DNA from: Pseudomonadota bacterium
Lineage (GTDB): Bacteria > Pseudomonadota > Alphaproteobacteria > Rhodospirillales > Magnetospirillaceae
NCBI GenBank assembly: GCA_023458315.1
Contig: JAEXAH010000034.1
Span: 1 to 12,356 of the forward strand
Direction: 5' to 3'
DNA: 12,356 nucleotides
This document shows positions 1 to 7,559 of this stretch, one piece after another (the first letter of the stretch is position 1; each line of letters starts with the position of its first letter). The notes below the pieces were generated by a model. That model had not been told where the DNA came from and ran no database searches. It saw nothing but the letters and a program-made list of their open reading frames with translations. The position numbers and the translations under genes were made by a program.

Positions 1-1
1 T

Positions 2-115
2 CGGCAAATCATGCTGTCTGTGCTCGCCCTGCCCGCGCTGAACCGCACTCGCATCATGCAGCGCCTGGATGACGCTCCCCGAAGGCGAAAGCGTCAATGC
101 CGGTCCCTATATTAG
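2..115 (+). CDS. possible C-terminal end of an unidentified protein (partial, cut by left edge)
   Basis: An open frame enters from the left edge and ends at TAG 113-115, giving 37 residues. The first half has GC-rich third positions like the other genes here; the last third becomes Arg/Lys-rich with less typical codons (CGA, AGG, CTA, TAT). No family is recognisable from such a short tail. Its end would face the end of the Fe-S protein gene on the other strand, with the palindromic hairpin at 148-167 between them, which is the expected layout for two convergent genes. It could equally be non-coding; the other frames of 1-115 look no better. Confidence 0.25.
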   Translation, partial: RQIMLSVLALPALNRTRIMQRLDDAPRRRKRQCRSLY

Positions 116-134
116 CGCCTATGAGGCTGCGCCT

Positions 135-167
135 CCCGATTGGGGGATCGGGGGCAAAAGCCCCCGA
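135..167. terminator. palindromic hairpin(s) at the end of the minus-strand operon
   Basis: Positions 148-155 and 160-167 form a perfect 8-bp stem (TCGGGGGC/GCCCCCGA) around an AAAA loop (TTTT on the minus strand). A second, mutually exclusive stem pairs 135-140 (CCCGAT) with 147-152 (ATCGGG). The structure begins 9 nt past the stop of the Fe-S protein gene (177-179 on the minus strand). Neither strand has a T-run right after the stem, so it is not a textbook intrinsic terminator. It may act as a bidirectional transcript end or as 3'-end protection after Rho termination. Confidence 0.5.
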
Positions 168-176
168 CATTGCCCG

Positions 177-806
177 CTAGCACCACAAAGCGGTCAGAAA
201 CGCTTCCATGTGGAACGACGCCTGTTCCGGCACATAGGCATAATCCTGGCCCAGCGGGCAGGCGTGGCGGGGCAGGCAGCCGATGCGGCGGCAGGCGCCG
301 CCCGCTTCCAGATGGCTTTTGCATTTGGGCACGTCATAGGGCGCCGCCGCGCCGACCGGGCAGGCGGCGATGCACGGCTTGGCGGTGCAGGCTTCGCAAG
401 GATTGGGCGCCTCGCCGCGCGGCGGCAAATCGACCGGTCCGTCGAAGGCCAGGGCGCCGCGATAGGAATGCCACAACCCGTAGCGCGGATGCACCAGCAC
501 CCCCATGGGCGACGGATAGACCGGCTCGGCTGCCATGGACCAGCGCTGGAACGGCAGAAAGGGTGGACCGTCCTGGGGCAGCAGCGGCCGGGCGCCGAAG
601 CGTTCGGCCAAGGCCCCGATCACCCGCCGCGACCACGCATCCAACGGATCGACCTCGTCCCGCCGCGCCGCCTGGAAAGACGGCCAGAATTCCGATCCGG
701 CGGTGCCGATCAGCACCACCGTCCCGAAATCGGGCGTGACGACACCGCCCCGCGTCCGCAGCCCGTGTTGGGCGGCGGCAGCGGCGATGTCGGCGTAGGA
801 TGACAC
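177..806 (-). CDS. putative 4Fe-4S cluster protein, ferredoxin-like (function unknown)
   Basis: This 209-residue protein appears soluble, with no signal peptide or membrane segment. The C-terminal third is cysteine-rich. C137-X2-C140-X4-C145-X3-C149-Pro is a ferredoxin-like cluster signature close to that of the QueG family. A second set, C162, C172, C177 and C183 (CPLG), could hold another cluster, and the last residue is also Cys (C209). The N-terminal 130 residues contain GTVVLIGTAG, a WPSF patch and an RYGLWHSYRGAL patch, and look unlike the catalytic N-domain of true epoxyqueuosine reductase; a QueG assignment is therefore not supported. The GTG start is chosen because GAGG in the end of argB lies at Shine-Dalgarno distance; the gap to argB is 7 nt, so it is probably the last gene of the operon. 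An electron-transfer or maturation role is inference. The reading frame is secure, the function is not. Confidence 0.85.
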   Translation of the reverse strand: MSSYADIAAAAAQHGLRTRGGVVTPDFGTVVLIGTAGSEFWPSFQAARRDEVDPLDAWSRRVIGALAERFGARPLLPQDGPPFLPFQRWSMAAEPVYPSPMGVLVHPRYGLWHSYRGALAFDGPVDLPPRGEAPNPCEACTAKPCIAACPVGAAAPYDVPKCKSHLEAGGACRRIGCLPRHACPLGQDYAYVPEQASFHMEAFLTALWC

Positions 807-813
807 GATGACC

Positions 814-1728
<915 letters not shown>

Positions 1729-1733
1729 GGAGA

Positions 1734-2420
1734 TCACTCCGGATTGGCCAATTGCAGGATTTCCGCGCGCAGTTCGGGAATGCCGAGGCCCTTTTCCGAA
1801 CTGGTGAGAATCAGGGTGGGATGGGCGGCGACGTGGCTGACGATTTCCTCGCGGGTGCGTTGGCTTACCGCCGCCAGCTCGGTCGCGCTCAGCTTGTCGG
1901 TCTTGGTCAGCACGATCTGATAGACCACCGCCGCCTTGTCCAGCATGGTCATCATCTCGCGGTCCACGTCCTTGAGTCCGTGGCGCGAATCGATCAGCAT
2001 CATGCAGCGGCGCAGGGTGGGGCGGCCGCGCAGATAGCCGTTCACCAGCCGCTTCCAGGCGTCCACCTTGTCCTTGGGCGCCTTGGCGAAGCCGTAGCCC
2101 GGCATGTCCACCAGGATCAGCCGCCCGGACACGTCGAAATAATTCAGTTCCTGGGTGCGACCGGGGGTGTTCGAGGTGCGCGCCACCGTGGACCGCCCGC
2201 ACAGGGCGTTGATCAGCGACGACTTGCCGACATTGGAGCGACCGGCGAACGCCACCTCGGGCAGCGAGATGGGCGGCAGGCCGTCCAGCGCCGCGACGCC
2301 GCGCATGAAGGTGACGTCGCGGGCGAACAGCAGGCGGCCCGCTTCCAGAAGCTGGGCCGCCTCGTCCTGGGTGGTGTCGTCGGTCAGGACTTGGCCCCCG
2401 CCTTGCGCATGATCACCCAT
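1734..2420 (-). CDS. engB: ribosome biogenesis GTPase EngB/YsxC (YihA)
   Basis: This is a small TRAFAC-class GTPase needed for late assembly of the large ribosomal subunit and cell division. All G motifs are present (numbered from ATG at 2420): P-loop GRSNVGKS 60-67, switch I region NTPGRTQ 84-90, DMPGYG 105-110, TKTD 172-175 and SSEKG 207-211. From the ATG the protein has 228 residues and overlaps the yidC end by 37 nt, with no clear Shine-Dalgarno. The alternative is CTG at 2385-2387, which overlaps the yidC stop as CTGA and would give 217 residues beginning at the TDDTTQ stretch, closer to the usual EngB length. A later ATG (residue 39) would remove the EAGRLLFARDVTF segment, which I recall being similar in other alphaproteobacterial EngB proteins. 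The gap to argB is 5 nt, so translation is probably coupled. Confidence 0.95.
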   Translation of the reverse strand: MGDHAQGGGQVLTDDTTQDEAAQLLEAGRLLFARDVTFMRGVAALDGLPPISLPEVAFAGRSNVGKSSLINALCGRSTVARTSNTPGRTQELNYFDVSGRLILVDMPGYGFAKAPKDKVDAWKRLVNGYLRGRPTLRRCMMLIDSRHGLKDVDREMMTMLDKAAVVYQIVLTKTDKLSATELAAVSQRTREEIVSHVAAHPTLILTSSEKGLGIPELRAEILQLANPE

Positions 2421-4108
2421 TGCTGAAGGATCGACAGCGTGTTCGACCACGCCCAATAGATCACCAGACCGGCGGCGAAATTCGCCAGCAGGAAGGTGAA
2501 GATGATGGGCAGGAAGTTCATCATCTTGGCCTGGACCGGATCGGTGGGCTGCGGGTTCAGCTTTTGCTGCGCCCACATGGTGACGCCCATGATCAGCGGC
2601 CACACGCCCAGATGCAGGAACGACGGCAGCACGGCGGCGGCATCCCACGGGATCAGGCCGAACAGGTTGAAGACGGTGGTCGGATCGGGCGCCGACAGGT
2701 CATGAATCCAGCCGTAGAAGGGGGCGTGGCGCATCTCGATGGCGACGAACAGCACCTTGTACAGCGCGAAGAACACCGGAATCTGCACCAGCATGGGCAG
2801 GCAGCCGGACACCGGGTTGACCTTTTCCTTCTTGTACAGCGCCATCATTTCCTGCTGGAGCCGCACCTTGTCGCCCGCGAAGCGTTCCTGCAACACCTTC
2901 ATCTGCGGTTGCAGGTTCTTCATCTTGGACATGGAGACATAGGACTTGTTGGCCAGCGGGAACATGGCCGCCTTGATCAGCACGGTCAGCGCCAGGATGG
3001 CCAGACCCATGTTGCCCAGCGCCGAATGCAGCATCTGCAACAGATAGAAGAACGGCTTGGTCAGGAAGTAGAACCAGCCGAAATCGATGGCCAGGTCGAA
3101 CCGCTTGATGCCCAGCTTTTCCGAATAGGCGTCCAGCAGCGTGACCTGCTTGGCGCCCGCGAACATGTGGAAATTGGCGTCGGCCGAGGCCCCGGCGGCG
3201 ACGGTGATCGGCGCGCCGGTGAAGTCCACCTGATAGGTGTCGCCCTTGTCGCGGGCCTGATGGACGAAGCGGCCGGTGACGTCGGCTTTCTGGTCGGGCA
3301 CCAGGGCGGTCAGCCAATACTTGTCGGTGATGCCGGCCCAGCCGCCCACGGACTTCTCGCGGATGGTGCCTTCCGTGCGCAGGTCGTCGTACTTGGTTTC
3401 CTTCAGCGTGCCGTCGAACACGCCCAGCGGACCTTCGTGCAGGATGTACATGCCCTCGGTCTTGGGGGTGCCGACGCGGGCGATCAGACCATAGGGATGC
3501 AGCACCACCGGCTTGGCGCCGTAATTCTCGACCCGCTGCTCGATGGCGAACATGTAGTTCTCGTCCACCGAATAGGTGCGGACGAAGCGCAGGCCGTCGC
3601 CGTTGTCCCAGTTCAGGACCACCTTGCCGCCGGGGACCAGTTCGGTGGTGCCCGGCGCCACGCTCCACACGGTGTCGGCAGCCGGAACCTTGGCGGCGCC
3701 ATCGGCGGGCACCCAGCCGAATTCGGCGTAATAGGGGTGGGCGCTGGCGGCGGGGGACAGCAGCACGATCTCGGCGCTGTTGGGGTCGGTGGTTTCGCGG
3801 TGCTCGACCAGGGTCAGGTCGTCCAGCCGCGCGCCGGTGACGGCGATGGAGCCGTGCAGCTTGGGCGTGCGAATGGTGATGCGGCGGCTGGATTCCAGCG
3901 CGGCGGCGCGGGCCTCGGCGACGGTGGGGGCCTTGGCCGGAGCGGCCGGGGCGGCGACCGAGCCCGCGGGCACCGGCGGCACCGACGAGGTGGCGGCCGG
4001 ATCGGCGGCGGGCACCGGCGGCGGCGCCTTGGGGAACATCCACTGGAATCCGAACAGGATCAGGACCGAGAGGACGATGGCGATAAGAAGATTGCGCTGT
4101 TCGTTCAT
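2384..4108 (-). CDS. yidC: membrane protein insertase YidC
   Basis: YidC inserts and folds inner-membrane proteins, alone or with SecYEG. The 574-residue length fits the Gram-negative type. In order: an N-terminal membrane helix at about 6-25 after MNEQRN, a Pro/Ala-rich linker at about 26-65, a large periplasmic beta domain at about 75-335, then the conserved core. The core begins near 345 (WFYFLTKPFFYLLQ) and has TM2 around 366-386, with K379 in the place of the positively charged groove residue (Arg in E. coli). A cytoplasmic helical hairpin with the PQMKVLQERF patch follows at about 395-430, then GCLPMLVQIPVFFALYKVL at 435-453 and further helices near 500-515 and 531-555. It starts 6 nt after the yidD stop, with AGGA just upstream. 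Its tail is overlapped by engB. Confidence 0.99.
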   Translation of the reverse strand: MNEQRNLLIAIVLSVLILFGFQWMFPKAPPPVPAADPAATSSVPPVPAGSVAAPAAPAKAPTVAEARAAALESSRRITIRTPKLHGSIAVTGARLDDLTLVEHRETTDPNSAEIVLLSPAASAHPYYAEFGWVPADGAAKVPAADTVWSVAPGTTELVPGGKVVLNWDNGDGLRFVRTYSVDENYMFAIEQRVENYGAKPVVLHPYGLIARVGTPKTEGMYILHEGPLGVFDGTLKETKYDDLRTEGTIREKSVGGWAGITDKYWLTALVPDQKADVTGRFVHQARDKGDTYQVDFTGAPITVAAGASADANFHMFAGAKQVTLLDAYSEKLGIKRFDLAIDFGWFYFLTKPFFYLLQMLHSALGNMGLAILALTVLIKAAMFPLANKSYVSMSKMKNLQPQMKVLQERFAGDKVRLQQEMMALYKKEKVNPVSGCLPMLVQIPVFFALYKVLFVAIEMRHAPFYGWIHDLSAPDPTTVFNLFGLIPWDAAAVLPSFLHLGVWPLIMGVTMWAQQKLNPQPTDPVQAKMMNFLPIIFTFLLANFAAGLVIYWAWSNTLSILQQWVIMRKAGAKS

Positions 4109-4114
4109 GACATC

Positions 4115-4390
4115 CTAATCCAGGTTCCGGGCGGGCGGTTCTGCGCCCTGGGCCTTGGTCTTCACATCCGGTTCGGGGACCGGGTCATAGCCCCCGTCGT
4201 TCCAGGGATGGCAACGGCAGATGCGGTGCGCCGCCAGCCATGATCCCCGAATCGCACCATGTTTCGCCACCGCCTCCATCGCATAGGCCGAACAGGTCGG
4301 CGTGAAACGACAGGACGGCGGCAGAATCGGCGAGATCAGCAACTGGTAGCCGCGGATCAATCCGCGCAACACCATGCCGAGCGGGCTCAT
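4115..4390 (-). CDS. yidD: membrane protein insertion efficiency factor YidD
   Basis: YidD is a small membrane-associated protein that helps YidC-dependent insertion. The 91-residue protein shows the family pattern: an amphipathic N-terminus (GMVLRGLIRGYQLLISP), then PPSCRFTPTCSAYAMEA at 24-40 with the paired cysteines C27 and C33, and HRICRCHPWNDGGYDPVP at 55-72 with C58 and C60. The ATG (4388-4390) overlaps the rnpA stop as ATGA, so it is probably translated by re-initiation after rnpA. It lies directly before yidC, its functional partner. Confidence 0.98.
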   Translation of the reverse strand: MSPLGMVLRGLIRGYQLLISPILPPSCRFTPTCSAYAMEAVAKHGAIRGSWLAAHRICRCHPWNDGGYDPVPEPDVKTKAQGAEPPARNLD

Positions 4391-4860
4391 GGCTCTGCCT
4401 TTTCCCCTGCGGGGCTTTCCGCGCCGGACCGGTCGGGTTCCGGGCGCAAGCCCCCGACACGTTTTAGCGCGGTTCGCAAATCCTGCAAGAGAAGAGAATA
4501 TGCACGCGCCACCGTTTCCTGGCGGCCGATCACCACGTAATCCAGGCCGGGGCGGGCGTGTTCGGGAAAAACCGCGTCCACCGCCGCCCGCAGCCGTCGC
4601 CGCGCCCGGTTGCGCGCCACCGCGTTGCCCACCTTCTTGGAGGTGGTGAAACCGACGCGGATAATCTCGCGCCCGGCGCGATCGACCGGACAACACGAAA
4701 AGCCGGCGCTGGACGCGTCGGCTTCCGCATTGGCGTTGACCGGTGCCAAGGGCACCGGCGCCGCCTGAAGGACCAGTCCCGGGGTCGCCCACTTCTTGCG
4801 CTGACCGGCGACGCGGAGAAAATCCGCGCGCTTCTTCAGCCGCGCCAGGATCGCGGGCAT
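4387..4860 (-). CDS. rnpA: ribonuclease P protein component
   Basis: RnpA is the protein cofactor of RNase P, which matures the 5' ends of tRNAs. The family signature KKVGNAVARNRARRRLR is at 75-91 (the RNR motif), preceded by the N-terminal RLKKRADFLRV at 7-17 and the IRVGFTTS strand. The total of 157 residues exceeds the usual ~115-125. Two parts account for this: an insertion at about 33-66 between the first strands (Ala/Pro-rich, with the C56-C57 pair) and a Pro/Glu/Ser-rich tail after about 137. The start ATG (4858-4860) is chosen because the conserved N-terminus follows directly and it sits 16 nt after the rpmH stop. The frame is open further upstream, but that stretch is rpmH read in another frame. 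Confidence 0.97.
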   Translation of the reverse strand: MPAILARLKKRADFLRVAGQRKKWATPGLVLQAAPVPLAPVNANAEADASSAGFSCCPVDRAGREIIRVGFTTSKKVGNAVARNRARRRLRAAVDAVFPEHARPGLDYVVIGRQETVARAYSLLLQDLRTALKRVGGLRPEPDRSGAESPAGEKAEP

Positions 4861-4876
4861 CCCCGTTCTTCGGGAC

Positions 4877-5011
4877 TTAGGCCGAAAGGCGCTTGCGGCC
4901 CTTGGAACGGCGGGAGGCGATGACCTTGCGGCCGCCAACGGTGGCCATGCGGGCGCGGAAGCCATGACGGCGGGCGCGGACGAGCTTGGACGGCTGGTAA
5001 GTGCGCTTCAC
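4877..5011 (-). CDS. rpmH: 50S ribosomal protein L34 (GTG start)
   Basis: Translation of the minus strand from GTG (5009-5011) to TAA (4877-4879) gives a 44-residue, very basic protein. It starts MKRTYQPSKLVRARRHGF and ends KGRKRLSA, an unmistakable L34 of the exact family length. A GGAG Shine-Dalgarno lies at 5021-5024 on the minus strand, 9 nt before the GTG, and settles the start. L34 is part of the large ribosomal subunit. It is the first gene of the minus-strand operon, and rpmH-rnpA is one of the most conserved bacterial gene pairs. No dnaA or oriC-like sequence lies on the other side; that position is taken by ahpC. Confidence 0.99.
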   Translation of the reverse strand: MKRTYQPSKLVRARRHGFRARMATVGGRKVIASRRSKGRKRLSA

Positions 5012-5075
5012 GACGAGGTACTCCAGAAAAAAATGCAGTCGGGCCCGCATTCGCAGGCCGAAAACGGGAGCGGTG

Positions 5076-5105
5076 CTTATAAGCCGACTCGGCGGGCAGA
5101 GTCAA
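5076..5105 (-). promoter_or_regulatory. predicted sigma-70 promoter of the rpmH operon
   Basis: On the minus strand, TTGACT (5105-5100) and TATAAG (5081-5076) are separated by 18 bp, with 5 of 6 and 4-5 of 6 consensus matches. Transcription would start near 5069, leaving a leader of just under 60 nt before the rpmH GTG. It is the best housekeeping-type promoter in the window and suits a constitutive ribosomal operon. Confidence 0.7.
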
Positions 5106-5166
5106 ACCTCGCGTTGCGCGTCGACATGGGGGGACCGAGGGGGATTGCGGCGGACGCCGCCTTATG

Positions 5167-5194
5167 ATCGACTTGGTCGATTTTTAGGATCGAA
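5167..5194. promoter_or_regulatory. candidate LysR-type (OxyR-like) operator upstream of ahpC
   Basis: Positions 5167-5181 read ATCGACTTGGTCGAT, a perfect 6-bp inverted repeat with a 3-bp spacer. It fits the ATC-N9-GAT / T-N11-A pattern of LysR-type regulator boxes. A further half-site, ATCGA, begins at 5189, 22 bp (about two helical turns) after the first. The element ends about 10 bp before the putative ahpC -35 box, where OxyR usually activates. Assignment to OxyR rests on this geometry and on the target gene; no oxyR gene is in the window. Confidence 0.45.
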
Positions 5195-5204
5195 ATAACC
5201 TGTT

Positions 5205-5232
5205 TTGCAAATCTCTCCGCCACCCGTAGGAT
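5205..5232 (+). promoter_or_regulatory. predicted ahpC promoter
   Basis: TTGCAA (5205-5210) and TAGGAT (5227-5232) have a 16-bp spacer and match consensus at 4 of 6 positions each. This is a weak promoter, as expected for one that needs an activator. Transcription would start near 5239, leaving about 35 nt before the ahpC ATG. The LysR-like box lies immediately upstream. Confidence 0.45.
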
Positions 5233-5273
5233 GCCTCTCGTTCCGGTCATCCAACGCAGTGGAGATTAAACAG

Positions 5274-5837
5274 ATGTCCCTGATCAACAGCGAAATCAAG
5301 CCCTTCAAGGCCACCGCCTTCAAGAACGGCGCCTTCATCGACGTCAGCGACGCCGACCTCAAGGGCAAGTGGTCCGTGGTCTTCTTCTACCCGGCCGACT
5401 TCACCTTCGTCTGCCCGACCGAGCTGGAAGACCTTGCCGACAATTACGCCGAGTTCCAGAAGATGGGGGTCGAGATCTATTCGGTGTCCACCGACACCCA
5501 CTTCTGCCACAAGGCGTGGCACGACAGCTCGCCCGCCATCAAGAAGATCCAGTACACCATGGTCGGCGACCCGACCGGCACCATCAGCCGCAACTTCGAC
5601 GTGATGATCGAAGAGGTGGGTCTGGCCGATCGCGGCACCTTCGTGGTGGACCCGCAGGGCAAGATCCAGATCGTCGAGATCACCGCCGGCGGCGTCGGCC
5701 GCGACGCCAAGGAACTTCTGCGCAAGGTCAAGGCCGCCCAGTACGTGGCCGCCCATCCCGGCGAGGTCTGCCCCGCCAAGTGGAAGGAAGGCGAGAAGAC
5801 CCTGGCTCCGTCGCTCGACCTGGTCGGCAAGATCTGA
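5274..5837 (+). CDS. ahpC: alkyl hydroperoxide reductase subunit C (2-Cys peroxiredoxin)
   Basis: AhpC reduces H2O2, organic peroxides and peroxynitrite in the cytosol and is re-reduced by AhpF. At 187 residues it matches the classic enterobacterial AhpC in length and nearly throughout in sequence. The peroxidatic Cys is C47 in DFTFVCPTE, the resolving Cys is C166 in HPGEVCPAKW, and the active-site Arg is R120 in LADRGTF. The GGVG motif (139-142) and the LDLVGKI C-terminus lack the YF tail. C78 in HFCHKAWH is an extra cysteine where E. coli AhpC has Thr. The ATG at 5274 follows GGAG (5261-5264) at good distance; an in-frame TTG at 5205 would add a non-conserved leader that overlaps the -35 box. 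It is followed by ahpF after 99 nt. Confidence 0.99.
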   Translation: MSLINSEIKPFKATAFKNGAFIDVSDADLKGKWSVVFFYPADFTFVCPTELEDLADNYAEFQKMGVEIYSVSTDTHFCHKAWHDSSPAIKKIQYTMVGDPTGTISRNFDVMIEEVGLADRGTFVVDPQGKIQIVEITAGGVGRDAKELLRKVKAAQYVAAHPGEVCPAKWKEGEKTLAPSLDLVGKI

Positions 5838-5870
5838 GCCTGAACCGACCGCCCTCTGCGGCATGACCGA

Positions 5871-5910
5871 CCGGCCCCGGGGAAACCCGGGGCCGGGAAG
5901 TCCGGGGCCG
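5871..5910 (+). repeat. GC-rich intercistronic hairpin between ahpC and ahpF
   Basis: Positions 5871-5881 and 5886-5896 form a perfect 11-bp stem made almost only of G and C, closed by a GAAA tetraloop (5882-5885). A second copy of the right arm, CCGGGGCCG at 5902-5910, could pair with 5872-5880 instead. There is no T-run, so it is not a standard terminator. It lies 34 nt after the ahpC stop and 26 nt before the ahpF ATG. A likely role is to protect the 3' end of ahpC mRNA or to cut down read-through, so that AhpC is made in excess over AhpF. Confidence 0.8.
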
Positions 5911-5936
5911 CGCCAGCATCCAGGGGAGCAAGAGCA

Positions 5937-7511
5937 ATGTTCGACGAGACTTTGACCGGCCAGTTGCGGGCCTATTTCGAGCGCATCACCCAGCCGATCC
6001 TGCTGGTCGCCTCCCTCGATGACGGCGCCAAGTCCCAGGAAATGCTGGAATTGCTGAATTCCATCGCCGCCCTGTCCGACAAGATCACCGTGGTCGAAGG
6101 CGCCGACCCGCGCGTGCCGTCCTTCGCCATCCGCCGCGCGGGCAGCGACGTCCAGGTGCGCTTCGCCGGTCTGCCCATGGGCCACGAATTCAATTCGCTG
6201 ATCCTGGCGCTGTTGCAGGTGGGCGGCCATCCGGCCAAGGAATCCCAGGATCTGATCGACGCGGTCCAGGCCCTGGACGGCGATTATCAATTCGAAACCT
6301 ATTTCTCGCTGTCGTGCCAGAACTGCCCCGACGTGGTGCAGGCGCTGAACCTGATGAGCGTGCTGAACCCGCGCATCAAGCATGTGGCCATCGACGGCGC
6401 CCTGTTCCAGGACGAGGTCGAAGGACGCCAGATCATGGCGGTGCCCGCCATTTTCCTGAACGGCCAGCCCTTCGCCCAGGGCCGCATGGACATGGCGCAG
6501 ATCGTCGCCAAGCTGGACACCGGCGCCCAGGCCCGCGATGCCGAGAAGATCAAGGCCAAGGACGTCTTCGACGTGCTGGTGGTCGGCGGCGGCCCGGCGG
6601 GCGCGGCGGCGGCGGTCTATGCGGCGCGCAAGGGCATCCGCACCGGCGTGGCGGCGGAACGTTTCGGCGGCCAGGTGCTGGACACCATGGACATCGAGAA
6701 CCTGATCAGCGTGCCGCACACCGAAGGCCCCAAGCTGGGCGCCGCGCTGGAGGCCCACGTCAAGCAATACGACGTGGACATCATGAACCTGCAACGGGCC
6801 GAGGCGCTGATCCCCGCCGCCAGCCCGGGCGGCCTGATCGAGATCCGGCTGGCCAACGGCGCCGCGCTGAAGTCGCGCAGCGTCATCCTGTCCACCGGCG
6901 CCCGCTGGCGCACCATGAACGTGCCCGGCGAGGACCAGTACCGCAACAAGGGCGTGGCGTTCTGCCCCCATTGCGACGGCCCGCTGTTCAAGGGCAAGCG
7001 CGTGGCGGTGATCGGCGGCGGCAATTCCGGCGTCGAGGCGGCCATCGATCTGGCGGGCATCGTCGCCCACGTCACCCTGGTGGAGTTCGACAGCCAGTTG
7101 CGCGCCGATGCGGTGTTGCAGGCCAAGCTGCGCAGCCTGCCCAACGTGCGGATCATCACCTCGGCCCAGACCACCGAGGTGCTGGGCGACGGCGCCAAGG
7201 TCACGGGCCTGACCTACAAGGACCGGGTCGGCGGCGACGTCCACACCGTCGAGCTGGAAGGCATCTTCGTGCAGATCGGCCTGGTGCCCAACACCGAATG
7301 GCTGAAGGGCGTGGTCGAGTTGACCCCGCGCGGCGAGATCGTGGTCGACGCCAAGGGCCAGACCTCGGTGCCCGGCGTGTTCGCGGCGGGCGACGCCACC
7401 ACGGTGCCGTACAAGCAGATCATCATCGCCATGGGCGAAGGCGCCAAGGCGGCGCTGTCGGCCTTCGACCACCTGATCCGTCTGGCACCGCCGGAAACCG
7501 CGGCGGCCTGA
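5937..7511 (+). CDS. ahpF: alkyl hydroperoxide reductase subunit F (NADH:AhpC disulfide reductase)
   Basis: AhpF is a flavoprotein that passes electrons from NADH via FAD and two redox disulfides to AhpC. The 524 residues show the family layout. A tandem thioredoxin-like N-terminal domain (about 1-195) carries the redox centre C127-Q-N-C130 in its second half. A linker to about 208 leads to a thioredoxin-reductase-like module with the FAD-binding GGGPAG at 217-222, the second redox pair C343-P-H-C346, the NAD-binding GGGNSG at 360-365 and the FAD-binding GDAT at 485-488. All catalytic cysteines are present and the length matches E. coli AhpF (521). A strong AGGGGAG ribosome site (5922-5928) precedes the ATG by 8 nt. 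It forms an operon with ahpC and ends at the terminator at 7531-7559. Confidence 0.99.
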   Translation: MFDETLTGQLRAYFERITQPILLVASLDDGAKSQEMLELLNSIAALSDKITVVEGADPRVPSFAIRRAGSDVQVRFAGLPMGHEFNSLILALLQVGGHPAKESQDLIDAVQALDGDYQFETYFSLSCQNCPDVVQALNLMSVLNPRIKHVAIDGALFQDEVEGRQIMAVPAIFLNGQPFAQGRMDMAQIVAKLDTGAQARDAEKIKAKDVFDVLVVGGGPAGAAAAVYAARKGIRTGVAAERFGGQVLDTMDIENLISVPHTEGPKLGAALEAHVKQYDVDIMNLQRAEALIPAASPGGLIEIRLANGAALKSRSVILSTGARWRTMNVPGEDQYRNKGVAFCPHCDGPLFKGKRVAVIGGGNSGVEAAIDLAGIVAHVTLVEFDSQLRADAVLQAKLRSLPNVRIITSAQTTEVLGDGAKVTGLTYKDRVGGDVHTVELEGIFVQIGLVPNTEWLKGVVELTPRGEIVVDAKGQTSVPGVFAAGDATTVPYKQIIIAMGEGAKAALSAFDHLIRLAPPETAAA

Positions 7512-7530
7512 GAAAACCTCCAGACCCGAG

Positions 7531-7559
7531 ACAGCCCGGCGGCACCGCCGGGCTGTTTT
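7531..7559 (+). terminator. rho-independent terminator of ahpCF
   Basis: A 12-bp perfect inverted repeat (7531-7542 with 7545-7556), of which about 11 pairs can form around a GCAC loop, runs into TTTT (7556-7559). It begins 19 nt after the ahpF stop. The T-run is short, but the position and stem make it a convincing intrinsic terminator. It separates ahpF from the hemerythrin gene only 36 bp further on. Confidence 0.85.

Noticed and set aside
69..803. 244-codon plus-strand frame over the Fe-S protein gene
   Set aside because: Arg/Gly/Ala-rich with no motif, whereas the minus strand has a clear cysteine signature, a ribosome site and operon spacing.
2420..4243. 607-codon open frame antisense to yidC
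   Set aside because: Its His/Gln/Gly/Asp-rich composition is typical of the reverse of GC-rich codons, and it has no domain. yidC on the other strand is certain and accounts for the open frame.
5012..5273. Replication origin between rpmH and ahpC
   Set aside because: rpmH often adjoins dnaA/oriC in other bacteria, but no DnaA-box cluster, AT-rich unwinding region or dnaA gene is present here.
5247..7472. 741-codon open frame antisense to ahpCF
   Set aside because: Same compositional artefact; the sense strand encodes two unmistakable enzymes with all catalytic residues.
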